DNA of 64,000 nt from Charina bottae (GCA_023362775.1 JALMGJ010000025.1:8595501-8659500); one strand, 5' to 3'. Numbered from the stretch's first letter, positions 44,761 through 56,837 are shown. Program-made: numbers and translations. The notes: generated by a model from the sequence alone, not told the origin.

Positions 44761-46465
44761 GTAACATGTTTCATACATGGAGCAGATCAGGGGGTGAGCA
44801 GCAGGGTCCAGGCCAGTTCAACCACACCACCACCAGCTTGCCCTGTCCCATCTCTGTCCTGCACCACACTGCCAACCTCCAAACAGCTGACTGGCATGCT
44901 GGCAGCAGTGACCCGATTCCACACCTGCTGCCGACCCTCTAGATATAGTCTCCTCCTCATCTGGCAGGTAAGAGGCTCTTGCCCTGTGCCCTTCGTCACC
45001 AAGTCACCCAAAGGCCCAACAAGGAGTACTGTAGTTTAAGACAGGTGACATGGTTGTGTCCCCATGCACTCGGAAGCCCTTTGGGGGGATTGAGTCTACA
45101 GTTTTGCACAGTCGGTTTCTTTCTCTTCCCATAAATAGCAAAAGGCATTGTTAGTGAGCCATTACAGTATAATCGTTGTAAATCTTCTGAAGTCACTATG
45201 ACCCATAAAAGATGTAAAAAGTCTCTGCATTAACACATGGATATCAGTTAATGGCTAGTCTTGAATGGTAGGTCACTGTGTTCTCTCAGGAATGCACTGC
45301 ATGTGCTTTCTGCATTTAAAAGTTCTTTGAAATTCTCCTGAAACTCACACTTCTCCTCTTGTTATACTTCCTGTGATGCAATGTGGCTGCCTCCAACAGC
45401 ACGGAAAGCTGGCTTTGGGATACATGTATTGCTGCACCTGCTATTAACTGGAGCCTTGTAAACTTAGGTTTACTGTTCCCTACACATTTCTGCATGCATG
45501 CCCTTTCGTGGGGCAAAACACTTAAACTTTACTATTTGCTTAAGACATTTAGTAGATTCTCTTCTGCAAGTCACCTCGATAGGTTATATTCTAGTCACCA
45601 AAATGTACGCAAAATACATATGACACAATTCAGCCAGACTGAAGAATTTTCTTAGTTCTGTCAAGAATATTCTTAGTTCCCTCCCCTGAAATCAATGGAA
45701 CTGAAATCTGCTTAGCTTTGACTTCGCAGTATTCTCACGAACACTTGCGATGGTTGCTGTGTTCCAATGAAAGAAAACATGACCCATTTGTCTTGTCATC
45801 CAGCTAATCAGTCATCAGCTGGGCAGCCGAAAACAAGTCGCTTCTACCTAATGGCAAATGGCAGGGGAGAAGCCGCAATCTTCTGCAGGACTGCTGGAAG
45901 GGGGAAAGTAACTCTCAGCAACCTTACTCAGCGATGCTACTTTCTCATTGTCATTAGTAGATGGAAGCAGCAGTCTTAAGTCCTGACCCCCTGGAGAAAG
46001 ATAAGCTTGGTTGTTTTCCTCTCTTCCCAGTATTCACATTGCAGCCACAGATATCCACTGGGAGAGCAAAGAGGTTGGGCCAAGGGTGAAACATGGATTG
46101 TGATATCAGGGTGCAACATTGCAACACCCGTTTAGGCTTTTAATTTTTTTTTCATCATTGCAGTTTATATGGGATGTACCAATCGAAGATAATTGATTTG
46201 TTCCCTGCTGTATTGGCAGCAAAGCATCATCATCCATTTAATGGTTAATGGTAATGGAGCAACCAGTAACCTTCAGTGGTGATCGTTATTCACCTTTATG
46301 CTTGGAATTAATTTTCCTTTGTCTGAGTATGCTTGGAAATCTATTAAAACTATTAAAATCTATTAGAAAATCATCTTAGTGCCTGCTTGGGTGCTGGCCA
46401 ACTCTTAGAAGACTGCAAGAATGCTCACACTCCATTGATGTATCCAAGCCAGGATAAAGTAGGGG
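44761..46465. other. Unassigned sequence
   Basis: A GC-richer stretch at 44780-45010 has overlapping frames on both strands but no domain. The rest is ordinary AT-rich sequence. Confidence 0.4.
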
Positions 46466-46466
46466 C

Positions 46467-46467
<1 letters not shown>

Positions 46468-46551
<84 letters not shown>

Positions 46552-46552
46552 A
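46468..46552. repeat. (CTTT)n microsatellite
   Basis: About 20 CTTT units at the A-rich (minus-strand) tail of the adjacent SINE. Confidence 0.97.
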
Positions 46553-46750
46553 TTTATACCCCGCCTATCCCCTCCCTAATGGAGGGCTCTAGGCGGCTTA
46601 CAATCATGTAAATTCAATTTATACAATCATATCATATATTACAGTACTCGCGCGATTAGGGAGGGGGTGAGGGAACCGGCTCTTCTTTTCCAGGCATCGG
46701 AACTACAAGCCCCAGAATGCCTCGCTTTCAGAGCCGGCTGCTAACATCCC
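46553..46750 (-). mobile_element. Composite SINE, 5'-truncated copy
   Basis: Shares tail and body with the 37.1 kb element (CCCCGCCTATCCCCTCCCTA, GGAGGGCTCTAGGCGGCTTA, GGTGAGGGAACCGGCTCTTC, TCAGAGCCGGCTGCTAAC). Ends before the tRNA head. Carries AACTACAAGCCCCAGAATGC at 46701-46720, a ZNF143/THAP11-like motif. Confidence 0.85.
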
Positions 46751-47497
46751 AATTATGCCACTGTGTAAAGTGAACAAGCACTTCATATCATATTTAGTTG
46801 GAAAGTTTCACTTCATTTTTAATGGCTGGGAGATTCTAAATTAGAAGGCAACCACTGTATTTGTCAGTATTTCTATGGTGCCCAGCATGACATACTCACT
46901 CACTCACTCACTCTCTTCAAGAAAAGGTTCATTAATTAAAATATGCATTAAACAGGAACTTGGTGTGCTTACTGTAGGAATTCTTGGAGGGTAGTACCAG
47001 AACTCCACGCAGCTTCTTATTAGTATATAGCAGAGTAGAAGCGTTCCCATAAACTTGCACAAGGCTTAATCAGTTCAAAACACAAAATAAACACACTTCA
47101 CATGTTAATGTAAAGTTACATAAAAAAAAGTTTACAATTTTATTGTAACACACAGTTGCTTAGTAGAAACGGTCCATGCATGCGAGCAAGAAGGTTCTGA
47201 CCAAACCCACAGTCTTCTTTAATGTGGCCTTGCTGTATGGAAGTATGAGAAACATGCGGCAGCAGCCATAGCTGCCATCCTCCTTGGTAGGAGATCCAAA
47301 CAGAAAGAGAAAAAGAAGGGATCAAGAAACAGGATTCAGCCCCTCCCACACAAAGCAAGTAAGATTAGGTTACAGCAGAGGCTGCCTCCTCCTCCAAGCT
47401 TGTGTGAGATGTGCTTGGTTGAAACCCGATCTCTAACACTTACAAAGCAAAGAATGAGCAGGTAGCATCACCTTTATTTACAAGAATGTGTCTGGTC
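46751..47497. other. Unassigned sequence
   Basis: Includes a short (CTCA)n stretch near 46890-46912; no gene or known repeat recognised. Confidence 0.35.
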
Positions 47498-47508
47498 CCA
47501 TAAAAGCT

Positions 47509-47603
47509 TTTTGTTGTTTATTCGTTCAGTCGTTTCCGACTCTTCGTGACTTCATGGACCAGTCCACGCCAGAGCTTTCTGTCGGCCGTCACCATCCCCA
47601 GCT
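47509..47603 (-). mobile_element. 95-bp BovB 3' end, dead on arrival
   Basis: Minus strand encodes ELGMVTADRKLWRGLVHEVT and the terminal (AAC)n. Flanked by a perfect 11-bp duplication CCATAAAAGCT (47498-47508 and 47604-47614). Extreme 5' truncation with an intact tail. Confidence 0.93.
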
Positions 47604-47614
47604 CCATAAAAGCT

Positions 47615-48970
47615 ACAGAAAATAAAACTACTTAGAAAATTAATATAGCTTCTTAGAAAATAAAACGTGTGGTGGCTGCATTCAAGTGCTTTGTTTACAA
47701 ATCTGTCTACCTTCCCATGGAAAAAAAAGTCAAAGGTAATCTGGGTAGACAGATCCTATTGGTTTAGAGGGGGTAATGGAGAGGAACCCCTCTAGTTTGC
47801 CTTTGGGTGTTATTGAGTTTGCCATAGCAGACCTAGCACAACCATGCTCTCAAAATACCAAATGTGACCACATTCAAAAAAGTTTCCCTGCTCTAAAGCA
47901 GGAGCAAATAGGTTTGTCATACATCATGAGTGCTGCCTGCTTAGAATCTGCAACCTTTGACTAAATTCATATCTCCAGTACCAGTTATGGTAGACAGATA
48001 TGGGTCTTAGGCATTCTTCTGGTTAAGCCTTAGCCTTAATTGAATCTGATGCCCAGAATCTGCACTTCCTTCTTTGAATCGATGGAAAAGATCTTGGCAA
48101 ACATGTTTTATTCCTTGAAGAGGAGATTATAAATTAAGTCTAGGAGAACAAAGAAAATGTAGATTTTAATGAAAGTTTTCTTTAGTACGATTGTCGAGAA
48201 AGATAAAGAATTACATGATTTGAGATGGAGAAACTCAACTTGCTCAGCACATTGTAAAATTTTATCAGTGTGAAGGGATGTATGCACTTTAAAGTCTTGG
48301 AATAATTTCAAGTGGTGTGTGAGACAAGTGTTGAGAGAAGACAACCACCAGTGGCTATGAAAAATATTGTATTATCTAACACTCACTGTTGCTTTAAACA
48401 ATTGTGCATTCTTTTAAAAACTCCTTCCTTGCAGAGGAATGAGGTTGTCAGAATCTCTGAGTTAAATAGAAGATTTCAGTCTGCACCTACATTTCTCAAA
48501 AATATTCACACAGCATTGGCTGTTTAATCTGCTGAGAAGACATATAACAACTATACAAATCTGTGCTCTGAATAAAGTCCCATATTCCTAAAATTGTTAA
48601 AGTATTTAGGATATTGATGGTGAAAAATTGCCTAGTTTGTTTATTTATGATTTATAAAGATTCACAATATCTTCATAAATAGAAAAAGGAAGAATTTGAG
48701 AGTAAACAAATCTAACAATGAGGGAATACAGAACTGTCAGTCAGCCATTGAAAGTCACGTTTATGATGGTGAATTATGCATGTCCCTTTATTCTGAGAAG
48801 CTTTTCAACTTTAACAACTTCTTTAGCAACTTCAGGAACTTCATGCTAAGAATCTAATTGATAAGAATTTCATCTAGCTAGCTTTTGGTACGAATTTACA
48901 CATCTTTTTCAAACGTCATTAACTTAAAAAAAGGAAATTTTTATTTGCAGGAAAAATAAAACTGAGGAAT
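47615..48970. other. Unassigned AT-rich sequence
   Basis: No feature recognised. Confidence 0.35.
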
Positions 48971-48971
48971 T

Positions 48972-49020
48972 CAATCAATCAATCAATCAATCAATCATTT
49001 ATTGCGGTCTTAGACCAGTA
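48972..49020. repeat. (TCAA)n with an unassigned repeat-like tail
   Basis: Six or seven TCAA units followed by TTTATTGCGGTCTTAGACCA, which looks like a LINE/SINE terminus on the minus strand that I cannot assign. Confidence 0.6.
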
Positions 49021-49094
49021 CAAGAACTGAAGAATTTAAGGAGGCTTCTGAATTCTTTCTCTTCTAGATGTTTGCCTAGATTGTGAAGTCTTGT

Positions 49095-49320
49095 TTTATT
49101 TTATGGTAGACGCATAGAGTTGGAAGGGACCACCACGATCATCTGATCCAACCCTCTACAATGTACAGTCAATCTAACCATCCATGAGGAAGGCTGTCCA
49201 GCCTTCTTTTTAAAAACCTCCAGAGATGAAGAACATCCTCCATAGGTAGCCTATTCCACTGTTGTACAGATCTTTCCATCAGGAAGTTTTTTCTTATATT
49301 TAAACAAAATCTAGGTAGCT
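49095..49320 (-). mobile_element. CR1 LINE 3' end
   Basis: The plus strand reads CATAGAGTTGGAAGGGACCA, GATCCAACCCTCTACAATG, GGCTGTCCAGCCTTC, AAAACCTCCAGAGATG and TTCCATCAGGAAGTTTTTTC. This is the reverse complement of the common amniote CR1 3' end. 5'-truncated. Confidence 0.88.
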
Positions 49321-51240
49321 ATGAACTGCAGGTATAATTGCAGCTATAAACTGCAATCTTATACAGTGTTCAGTTCCTGTGCTTTATTCTACCCAATACA
49401 TGCATATCACTTCACACAATTAAACACAGTTGGTGGGGAAGACAACTTGCATGCAATCTTAAATGAAACAAGAGAAACAGAAGTTGAAGTTGAAAGGTTC
49501 AACTTTTAAAAAAGCTGGATAACTGTAGGGGTAGATGATAACCAGTGCATTCGCTGACAATTGGACAGGCAACAGATCAAAGCCAATTAATGACCTCAAA
49601 GGTATTATTGAAGAATAACAAAGGGCACTCCATGTTTGCATTTCTGCTTTGTTCTTTACATATTCATTAAACAGATCCAAAGACTGGCTTTCAGGAAACA
49701 TACAGAACCTTTTCCACCCTTTCTGGGCTGGCATTGGTTTTACAGGGTGAAAACAAAAAGGAACATAGATCTCCTTTGTTCTGGGAAGATCAGATTACTC
49801 ACTTAAACAAAACTAATTGCACAGCTATTAAGAATGTTGGGCTTCTGCACAACTGACATTATCTATGAGTTAGTGCTTAGATATATGGTTGCTAAGCCTT
49901 GTAGTGTAAAGTAGTATAGTTGCCTCTAATTTAAATTAAGGATGAAAAACATTCTTCAGTTAGTAATAAATTGGGAAATTCACAGAAAACTCAAGAATCA
50001 AGCATCAGGCTTGTCTTCTGATGTTAATCTGAATCAAACAAAGACTTGAAGGCATCTTCAAATACTGGTAGATGCATACTGTGCAGTATTTCAGTACTGG
50101 CTCTGTCATGAGAGAAAAATGAAACCTCACTTGTTTCAGGAAATATGATTTTCCCATCTTGCATTACAGGTGGTGGAAAACAGTGATTATTTATTCCCAA
50201 AGTAGAAGAACTTTCTTAATAGAGGTGTGGGTGAGTGTAGAAAGAAATCTGAATCTCACAGAACAGATAAGCAATTACTATGTATTTGTCAATCCTTGTA
50301 AACTGATAATCTGGAAAAAAATATGCAGAAGAATGATGCTGATCTAATTAGGTCACTTTTGGCATCCAAGTAGGGAGATAATAAACAGAGTGGGAGTGAC
50401 CCATGTCATTCCCACCGGAGGATTTGGGAAAAGAGAGACAGAATTACCAAATAATTGAGGTCAGAGAGCTGCAACACTTCCATATATAGAAAGGAAAACA
50501 AACCACATCACTTTTTTTTCCCTCTCAAACCTCAATTTTACTTCCTAAATAACTAAAAAAGATGCATGTTTTGTCTGATTTTATCATTCTATTTTAAACT
50601 AAAACACTATGTTACATATTGATCAGACTGGAGTTTGCTCACTCTGAAAATATATATGAATGCTAGTTCATTACCTTTGGCAATAAACTGGGGAGAGTTC
50701 ATGCTGTACCAGGCTGACAAGAAGAATATACAGTCCTGCCAAGGATGAATTATAAAACACTGTCTCACTTACATAGTGATTATTTGTGATGAGTGATACA
50801 AAGAATAGATAAAAGTAAAGAAGCTGATGAACTGAATCCACTTTCATAATTGTAAACGATGTCATATGCTTGCAGTCACTTTAAAAGTGATCAAACGTAA
50901 TCAGAGATGGTGCTGACAGATGTAGAAAAAAGTGTTAACTTCATCTTTCATCCTTTTGAGTGTGCACCCATGCATATGTGTGCTTAGATCAAACAGCTCC
51001 TTAAATAATTATTAAGTGCTTGTACATCATTTAGTCTAGCAAATATATTTAGAATTTAGAGGGGGGAAAAAGAATACATTCGAAAATACTGTGTGCTATG
51101 GTACCATACAACATTACTGATTCATATGGTTTTAATGATTAGTACTTGCATGGGAGACCACCTGGAAAGGCTAGAGATGTAGGCTAGAATGGGAAGGAAC
51201 ACCCCACCCTCCCAATATCCTGGAAGAAAGAAATGATAAA
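49321..51240. other. Unassigned AT-rich sequence
   Basis: No coding domain or known repeat recognised. Confidence 0.4.
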
Positions 51241-51244
51241 CCAT

Positions 51245-51800
51245 GTCCAATAGTGTATGCCCTAGAAGTTGTCCTCTTCTTCTCTTTCCTTCCACCTTTC
51301 CCAGAATTATAGACTTCTCAAGGGAGCCGAGTCTTCACATAGTGGACCCCCGGTTGATACGGAGCTGATCAAGTGGCTGATTTGATTGTGTTTGTAGCCT
51401 CTGAGGGGGTGGGGGGTTGTATTGTGGATTTTAAGTTTGTAAGCCACCTGGAGTCACCGTTGTAGGTTGGGCAGCCATATACATTTATTAAATAAATAAA
51501 TAAATGTGTCTGAAATACGATAATTTGAGCATGGCCATTTGTGTCTTAAGCAAGAACTCTGAATTAATTTGTCTATGGCCCATTTGTTAGTTTATTTGGC
51601 TATCCATAGTATTCTCAGGAGTCATCTCCAATGCCAGAGTTCAAAAATGTCCCTACTCTTTCTATCCTACTTCTTTAAAGTCCAACTTTCACTTCCATAG
51701 AGTGTCACAGGGAAAGTCACTGCCTGCACGATTCTGATATTTGTAGACAGAGACACATCATGACATCTGAATATCTTTTACAAGGCCTTCATAGCTACTC
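51245..51800 (-). mobile_element. RTE-like LINE fragment, split by a short tail insertion
   Basis: Same family as 33.5-34.0 kb, by shared TTTCCTTCCACCTTTCCCAG, GATAATTTGAGC, TATTCTCAGGAGTCATCTCC, TAAAGTCCAACTTTCAC and CATAGAGTGTCACAGGGAA. The (ATCA)n end is absent. Continuity is broken at 51345-51506. Confidence 0.7.
51345..51506 (+). mobile_element. Short LINE-type 3' tail inserted in the RTE fragment
   Basis: Contains GTAAGCCACCTGGAGTCACC, GGGCAGCCATATACATTTAT and (AAAT)n. Compared with the 33.7 kb copy it interrupts TCTTCACATA / TGTCTGAA. The source family is L2/CR1-like but not identified exactly; the ends carry no clear duplication. Confidence 0.6.
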
Positions 51801-52015
51801 TACCACATTTTCTTTCAGGCTTTTCATTTGTAAATATCATATATTTATACTACTTGTCATTACTATGTAATTGTGGGAAAAGATAATCTTGCTCCCTTTG
51901 GAATGAATGTACTTGAATATCATAGTATTTTGAACAGCAATTCATGCATAGAGCATGTTAAACTGGTTACAAGACTTTGCCAGTATAATTTTCTTTGAAA
52001 TTTTAAGGTCTAGAA

Positions 52016-52407
52016 TGTCAGGATGTGATATCCTGCCATGGCGACAGGAGGGAGGTACATCCTGCCAGTGGACACTGACCAGACTTGCAGAGTAGGTGAG
52101 AATACTTGAGTGGAGTCATGCTGTATTCACGGAAACGCAAATTATGCTGATGCAAGTATGGTGCCTAGCAGTTCAGCACCAAGGATAGATCAAAGAATGC
52201 TAGCACCTTGTTAGTTGATTCGGGGCTGGGAAGATCAAGAAATTGGGAAGTGAAGGGAGGGGCCGTCAACTCGCGGGGGAACCTTGAAGGTTTTAATTGT
52301 TGGTTTACACGAGCTTCATTCATTCGAGTCTTTAATGTGTTATGGATCTCTAGCTTTAATAAAGAACTCTTCATATCCTTAAGGACTTGTGTCTAGAGTT
52401 TCTGACA
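52016..52407 (+). mobile_element. Candidate solo LTR
   Basis: Begins TGTCAG and ends CTGACA, a 6-bp perfect terminal inverted repeat with TG/CA ends, over 392 bp. AATAAA lies at 52358-52363, about 45 bp before the end. The flanks (TAGAA and TGCAT) do not form a duplication, so either the ends are slightly off or the flank has changed. Confidence 0.5.
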
Positions 52408-52726
52408 TGCATGTATAATCTTATTTAGTGCATGGGAATAAGTAAAATACCAAAATTATCAACATGTTTTTCTAAACTGCAACTCCATGCAGTATTTTTC
52501 AGAAGTGCTTTGCCATTGCCTCCTTCCTAGGACTGAGAGAGAGACTAGCCTATGAAAGGACTAGACTTCACAGTCTCCTGATTTCTAGCCTGCTACCTTT
52601 AGTTGCCTTCATAATGGAGTAGCCTTCATAATTAATAATAAAGTGGCTAAAGCAGTGCTTGGATACAATCCCAAAAATGATAGAATGATCTCAATTTGAA
52701 TTCAGGGTAAGCCATTTAACATCACA

Positions 52727-52945
52727 GTGATCCAAATATACGCCCCAACCACAGATGCTGAAGAAGCAGAAGTAGATCAGTTCTATGAGGATCTGCAGCA
52801 CCTACTGGATAATACACCAAAAAGAGATGTTATTTTCATTACAGGAGACTGGAATGCTAAGGTGGGTAGTCAAACGACACCTGGAATTACAGGCAAGCAT
52901 GGTCTAGGAGAACAAAATGAAGCGGGACATAGGCTTTGGAAGTAG
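52727..52945 (+). pseudogene. BovB endonuclease fragment
   Basis: AP-type endonuclease residues IQIYAPTTDAEEAEVDQFYE and VIFITGDWNAKVGSQTTPGI, where GDWNAKVG holds the conserved Asp-x-Asn catalytic site. Ends at LGEQNEAGHRLWK with a stop at the deletion junction. Confidence 0.9.
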
Positions 52946-53757
52946 CCCAAGAAAGAAGGAAAGCAAAAGGCAACAGTGATATGGGGAGATATGCCCAATT
53001 AAATGCAAAATTCCAGAGGTTAGCCAGAAGGGATAAGGAATTATTTTTAAACAAGCAATGTGCGGAAGTGGAAGAAGACAATAGAATAGGAAGGACAAGA
53101 GACCTCTTCCAGAAAATTAGAAACATCGGAGGTAAATTCCAGGCAAAAATGGGTATGATCAAAAACAAATATGGCAAGGACCTAACAGAAGCAGGAGAGA
53201 TCAAGAAAAGGTGGCAGGAATATATGGAAGACATGTACAGGAAGGATAATAATATCAGGGGCAGCTTTGACACTGTGGTCAGTGAGTTAGAGCCAGACAT
53301 CCTGAAGAGTGAGGTTGAATGGGCCTTAAGAAGCATTGTTAATAACAAGGCAGCAGGAGACGACAGTATTCCAGCTCAACTGTTTAAAATCTTGCAAGAT
53401 GATGCCGTCAAAGTGATGCATGCCATATGCCAGCAAATTTGGAAAATACAAGAATGGCCATCAGATTGGAAAAAATCAACTTATATCCCCATACCAAAAA
53501 AGGGAAGCACTAAAGAATGTTCAAACTATCAAACAGTGGCATTTATTTCACATGCCAGTAAGGTAATGCTCAAGATCTTGCAAGGTAGACTCCAGCAATT
53601 CATGGAGCGAGAATTGCCAGAAGTACAAGCTGGGTTTAGAAAACTCAGAGGAACTAGAGAACAAATTGCCAATATCTGCTGGATATTGGAGAAAGCCAGG
53701 GAGTTTCAGAAAAGCATCTATTTTTGTTTTATTGACTATTCTAAAGCCTTTGATTGA
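52936..53757 (+). pseudogene. BovB RT N-terminal half
   Basis: 273-codon frame: linker (QLNAKFQRLARRDKELFLNK), fingers (WALRSIVNNKAAGDDSIPAQ, PSDWKKSTYIPIPKKGSTKE), palm entry (QAGFRKLRGTREQIANICWI) and motif A YSKAFD at the very end, where a TGA follows at the deletion junction. Confidence 0.9.
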
Positions 53758-54118
53758 TGCTTTTGAACTGTGGTGTTGGAGGAAAATTCTGAGAGTGCCT
53801 TGGACTGCAAGAAGATCAAACCAGTCCATACTCCAGGAAATAAAGCCAGACTGCTTACTTGAGGGAATGATATTAAAAGCAAAACTGAAGTACTTTGGCC
53901 ACATAATGAGAAGACAGGATACCCTGGAGAAGATGCTGATGTTAGGGAAAGTGGAAGGCAAAAGGAAGAGGGGCCAACCAAGGGCAAGATGGATGGATGA
54001 TATTCTGGAGGTGACGGACTTGACCATGCGGGAGCTGGGGATGGTGACGGCCGACAGGAAGCTCTGGCGTGGGCTGGTCCATGAAGTCACGAAGAGTCGG
54101 AAGCAACTGAACGAATGA
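53754..54118 (+). pseudogene. BovB C-terminal domain
   Basis: Continues in a shifted frame with DAFELWCWRKILRVPWTARR, LEGMILKAKLKYFGHIMRRQ and GLVHEVTKSRKQLNE. Nearly identical to the 22.4 kb copy over this part, which suggests both are relatively young. Confidence 0.92.
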
Positions 54119-54162
54119 ACAACAATAACCTTTAGTTGCTACACCCAACAGGCTCTCAGTCA

Positions 54163-56142
54163 TTCCAGACAAAGTATTAAAAGACTTGGACCCAGGGAAG
54201 CTACAAGGCTGCCTGCTTCCAAATCATCTTCCATGCCAACATCTGATGTCATCCTCTACAACCCAACAAGACATGTGACAAGACCCTTTTTTATTAGCTG
54301 AGGTGGAACTCTCTTCAGTGGGATGATTATTTTCCCCTTTCCTTTTAAGCTTCCTGGACCAGGCCAAGACAAATGCTTTTCACTCATCTTAATTTCTAAA
54401 AACTGATTGTGATGCTTCAGTGTCAACTCATAATTACTTTATGTCCATTGACAACATTAGAAATTCACAGAATACTACAAAAGTGCACTGCTGCATATGT
54501 ATATATGGATCTATCTGGGTATCTAAGAATAGCCCTCATTGCCATATTCCTCTCACTCCAATATTGCCAAGTGGACAAAAATGATGTGATGATATCGGGT
54601 GTTACGATTATGCATGAGCAAAATTGGCCACACCAGTTTTAAAGAAACAGTATGTATGGATTTCCCCAATGCACAAAGAACAAGCCTTTTTAACAGTGTT
54701 ACAGAGATGACACTATCAAAACTTAAACTGTCTGTGTTATGTGTATTTAGCTATCTCAGCAGATAGTTACTTGCTTCAGCATTGATAAAAATCTTCATAT
54801 TTAGTCTTAATGAATATATTAGCACAGGATTCCAAACCCCTTTTTTGACAGAAAAATCCCTGTCTTCTGTACAGAAAGCCAAAATTTGACCTGAAAAGTT
54901 AGTGGAGAAAAGAATAAATTGAACGAACAAACAAACAAACAAACAAACAAACAAATAAATAAATAAATAAATAAATATACACTTTATAGCTTCTAGCAAC
55001 ATTGCTCAATGACTTCAAATATCTTGGACTACAGATCTTCTCATTCCCAGTATATAAGATCGTTTAGTACATGTGAAAAGTACTAGATGGTGGAAGGCTG
55101 GTTGATAATGTGAATACTGAGTTCTTCCTTTTTGTTATTTATAACTTAGAAAATATTTTTATATATTAACCTTCTTTTGTTCCATTATTTCTATTTGTTT
55201 AGATCTTTGATTCAACTTTAATACAATACTGGCCTATTGTTTTATATAACAATCACTATTAATGAAATTTGTAATTAACTTTTATTGGTATGGAAAAGTT
55301 ATAGGAAAATTTAGAGTTTTCTCTTAATTCATTCCACTGCTTGCATCATTGTGAAATGAAGCAATGAGGGCCTTCCAGCATGTGTTAACAAATGCAGTCA
55401 TATGGTGCATAGTTTAATGTATTATCAGATGAGTAATATTGCAATATATCCATTTAAATTGGCTGGTCTTTCAGATTAAAGCTCAATTACCATTAGATTA
55501 ATTAACACCTAATTTTAATCCAACTTTAGTGTTCACAGAAGAATAGTTAAATTTTTGACCCTCATTTTGATGTTGTAGTGCACATATTAATATTCATATG
55601 CAAGCCAAAAATATGTTCAGAATACTCAGGATCCAACAAGCTACTTTAATATTTGATTGAATTTGGTGGTTTCATAGATTTGGCTGAAAGAGGTTCAAGG
55701 AGAAAGGATGTGTTTGAAAGTACACACAAAGCTTTGATTTGCTAGGGCTGCAAGCTTTTAGCACAAATAAGCAGACATACAAGCAAGACCTAGAGTCTAG
55801 ACACACCTTATAAATTTTTGCTAAATAAAATTTCACTGCCACAACCACATTGCTTCTGACATTGTCACAAAACCTCAATTTTAGTAGACTTGTAGCTGAG
55901 TCAATTAATTTATAGTTTGTTGTTGAAGCAGCAAACCTAACCAGCAGACCTGTGCAAAATGGTTGCCATCTGCCTTGGCTGTGTGAGCACAGTGGTGGCA
56001 CATTTGGCCAAGTGTTAGAGGCAATGTGCTCCATTCTCATAAAGTATTGAAGTGGGGTTGATCTACCTGAACAGGTAGTTTTGCTTCAAGGCAAGGTCAA
56101 GCATTGAAGGGCCAGAGAAACAAGGGCAAGAGCAAAGCAACT
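54163..56142. other. Unassigned AT-rich sequence with a small microsatellite
   Basis: No gene or transposon recognised. An (AAAC)n(AAAT)n tract lies at about 54927-54976 and probably marks a decayed LINE tail. Confidence 0.4.
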
Positions 56143-56147
56143 ATTAC

Positions 56148-56604
56148 TGTCGGGGCGAGCAGATGGAGCGGCCTGCTTCTTCTCCTAGACACCAGTGATC
56201 CTTAGGCTGTATAGTAAATAGACACTCACACAGAGATTATATAAAATAGCCTATTTACTTATATACATATGTATTTACAGATCACTTCCACAGGTAACAA
56301 ATGATACACCAACAATACAGCATACAGAGGTTGAATGAGAAGAAATGAGAAATGAGAAGAACGAATACAGGGCATCTCTGTATATATAAACTGACCAATC
56401 ACCTTATAGGTCACTCTCATTATCCACCACACCCAACTTAACTCTAAGCACCTGTTGTATGAGTCACACACTGACACATCATCCCTACAACAATGGCTGC
56501 TAATTGGGTGACTCTGCAGAATATTTCCCCTTCCACCTAAATATCAAGCCTCTCTGTATAATTTATATCTAGCTGTAAATTCCTGGGTATAACAAACCCC
56601 AACA
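56148..56604 (-). repeat. Copia 3' LTR
   Basis: Left-hand LTR, downstream of RT on the coding strand. TG/CA ends, 457 bp. Compared with the other LTR it carries a 4-bp insertion (AACGAATAC versus AATAC) and lacks TTTA in the TATA-rich stretch. Confidence 0.95.
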
Positions 56605-56612
56605 CCCCTTCA
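56605..56612 (-). promoter_or_regulatory. Polypurine tract
   Basis: The minus strand reads GAAGGGG immediately before the 3' LTR start. It would prime plus-strand DNA synthesis. Short, but correctly placed. Confidence 0.65.
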
Positions 56613-56837
56613 ATTTACAATAGATATTACATTCACATTTCACTTGTACAGAATAGAAGACATACACATTTGAGATATACACATCCTATGTCTATCTATG
56701 CTTAGAGGCTTTGTCATCACATCTGCTACATTACATTCAGATGGACAATATTGCAAATCAATACAATACAATAAACTTCCAATTATTGACTGATCACATG
56801 TTCTTGATCACATGAAGGTTTGGTCATAATCTCCAGT
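56610..56837 (-). pseudogene. Copia RNase H remnant
   Basis: Beyond the RT stop, the minus-strand translation shows QSIIGSLLYC, the usual start of the copia RNase H region. It is followed within a few codons by CNVADVMTKPL, its usual end. Nearly the whole RNase H domain is deleted between them. Confidence 0.7.

Larger units (their letters stand above)
52607..54127 (+). mobile_element. BovB LINE with internal deletions
   Basis: Flanked by ACCTTTAGTTGC at 52595-52606 and 54128-54139 (perfect 12-bp duplication), so the copy is 1,521 bp. It starts inside the endonuclease, loses the endonuclease C-terminal part (junction near 52945), keeps the linker and RT fingers, then jumps from RT motif A (YSKAFD, 53755) to the C-terminal domain (DAFELWCW), deleting the palm with YADD. 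The tail is (AAC)n-like. It could not encode an active enzyme. Confidence 0.92.
52490..54162 (-). mobile_element. Sauria SINE interrupted by BovB
   Basis: The tail and middle lie at 52490-52606 (minus-strand AAGGAGGCAATGGCAAAGCA; then GAAATCAGGAGACTGTGAAG). The tRNA-like head lies at about 54128-54162 (GAGAGCCTGTTGGGTGTAGC). The pieces join when the BovB at 52607-54127 and one 12-bp duplication are removed. The SINE is more diverged than the 6.2 kb copy. Confidence 0.85.

Noticed and set aside
44780..45040. Possible host exon (overlapping 74-81 codon frames, GC-rich)
   Set aside because: Frames open on both strands, with no domain, no convincing splice-site pair and no codon bias I can judge.
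48972..49000. CRISPR-like regular repeat
   Set aside because: Simple TCAA tandem units without spacers; no repeat-spacer array anywhere in the window.
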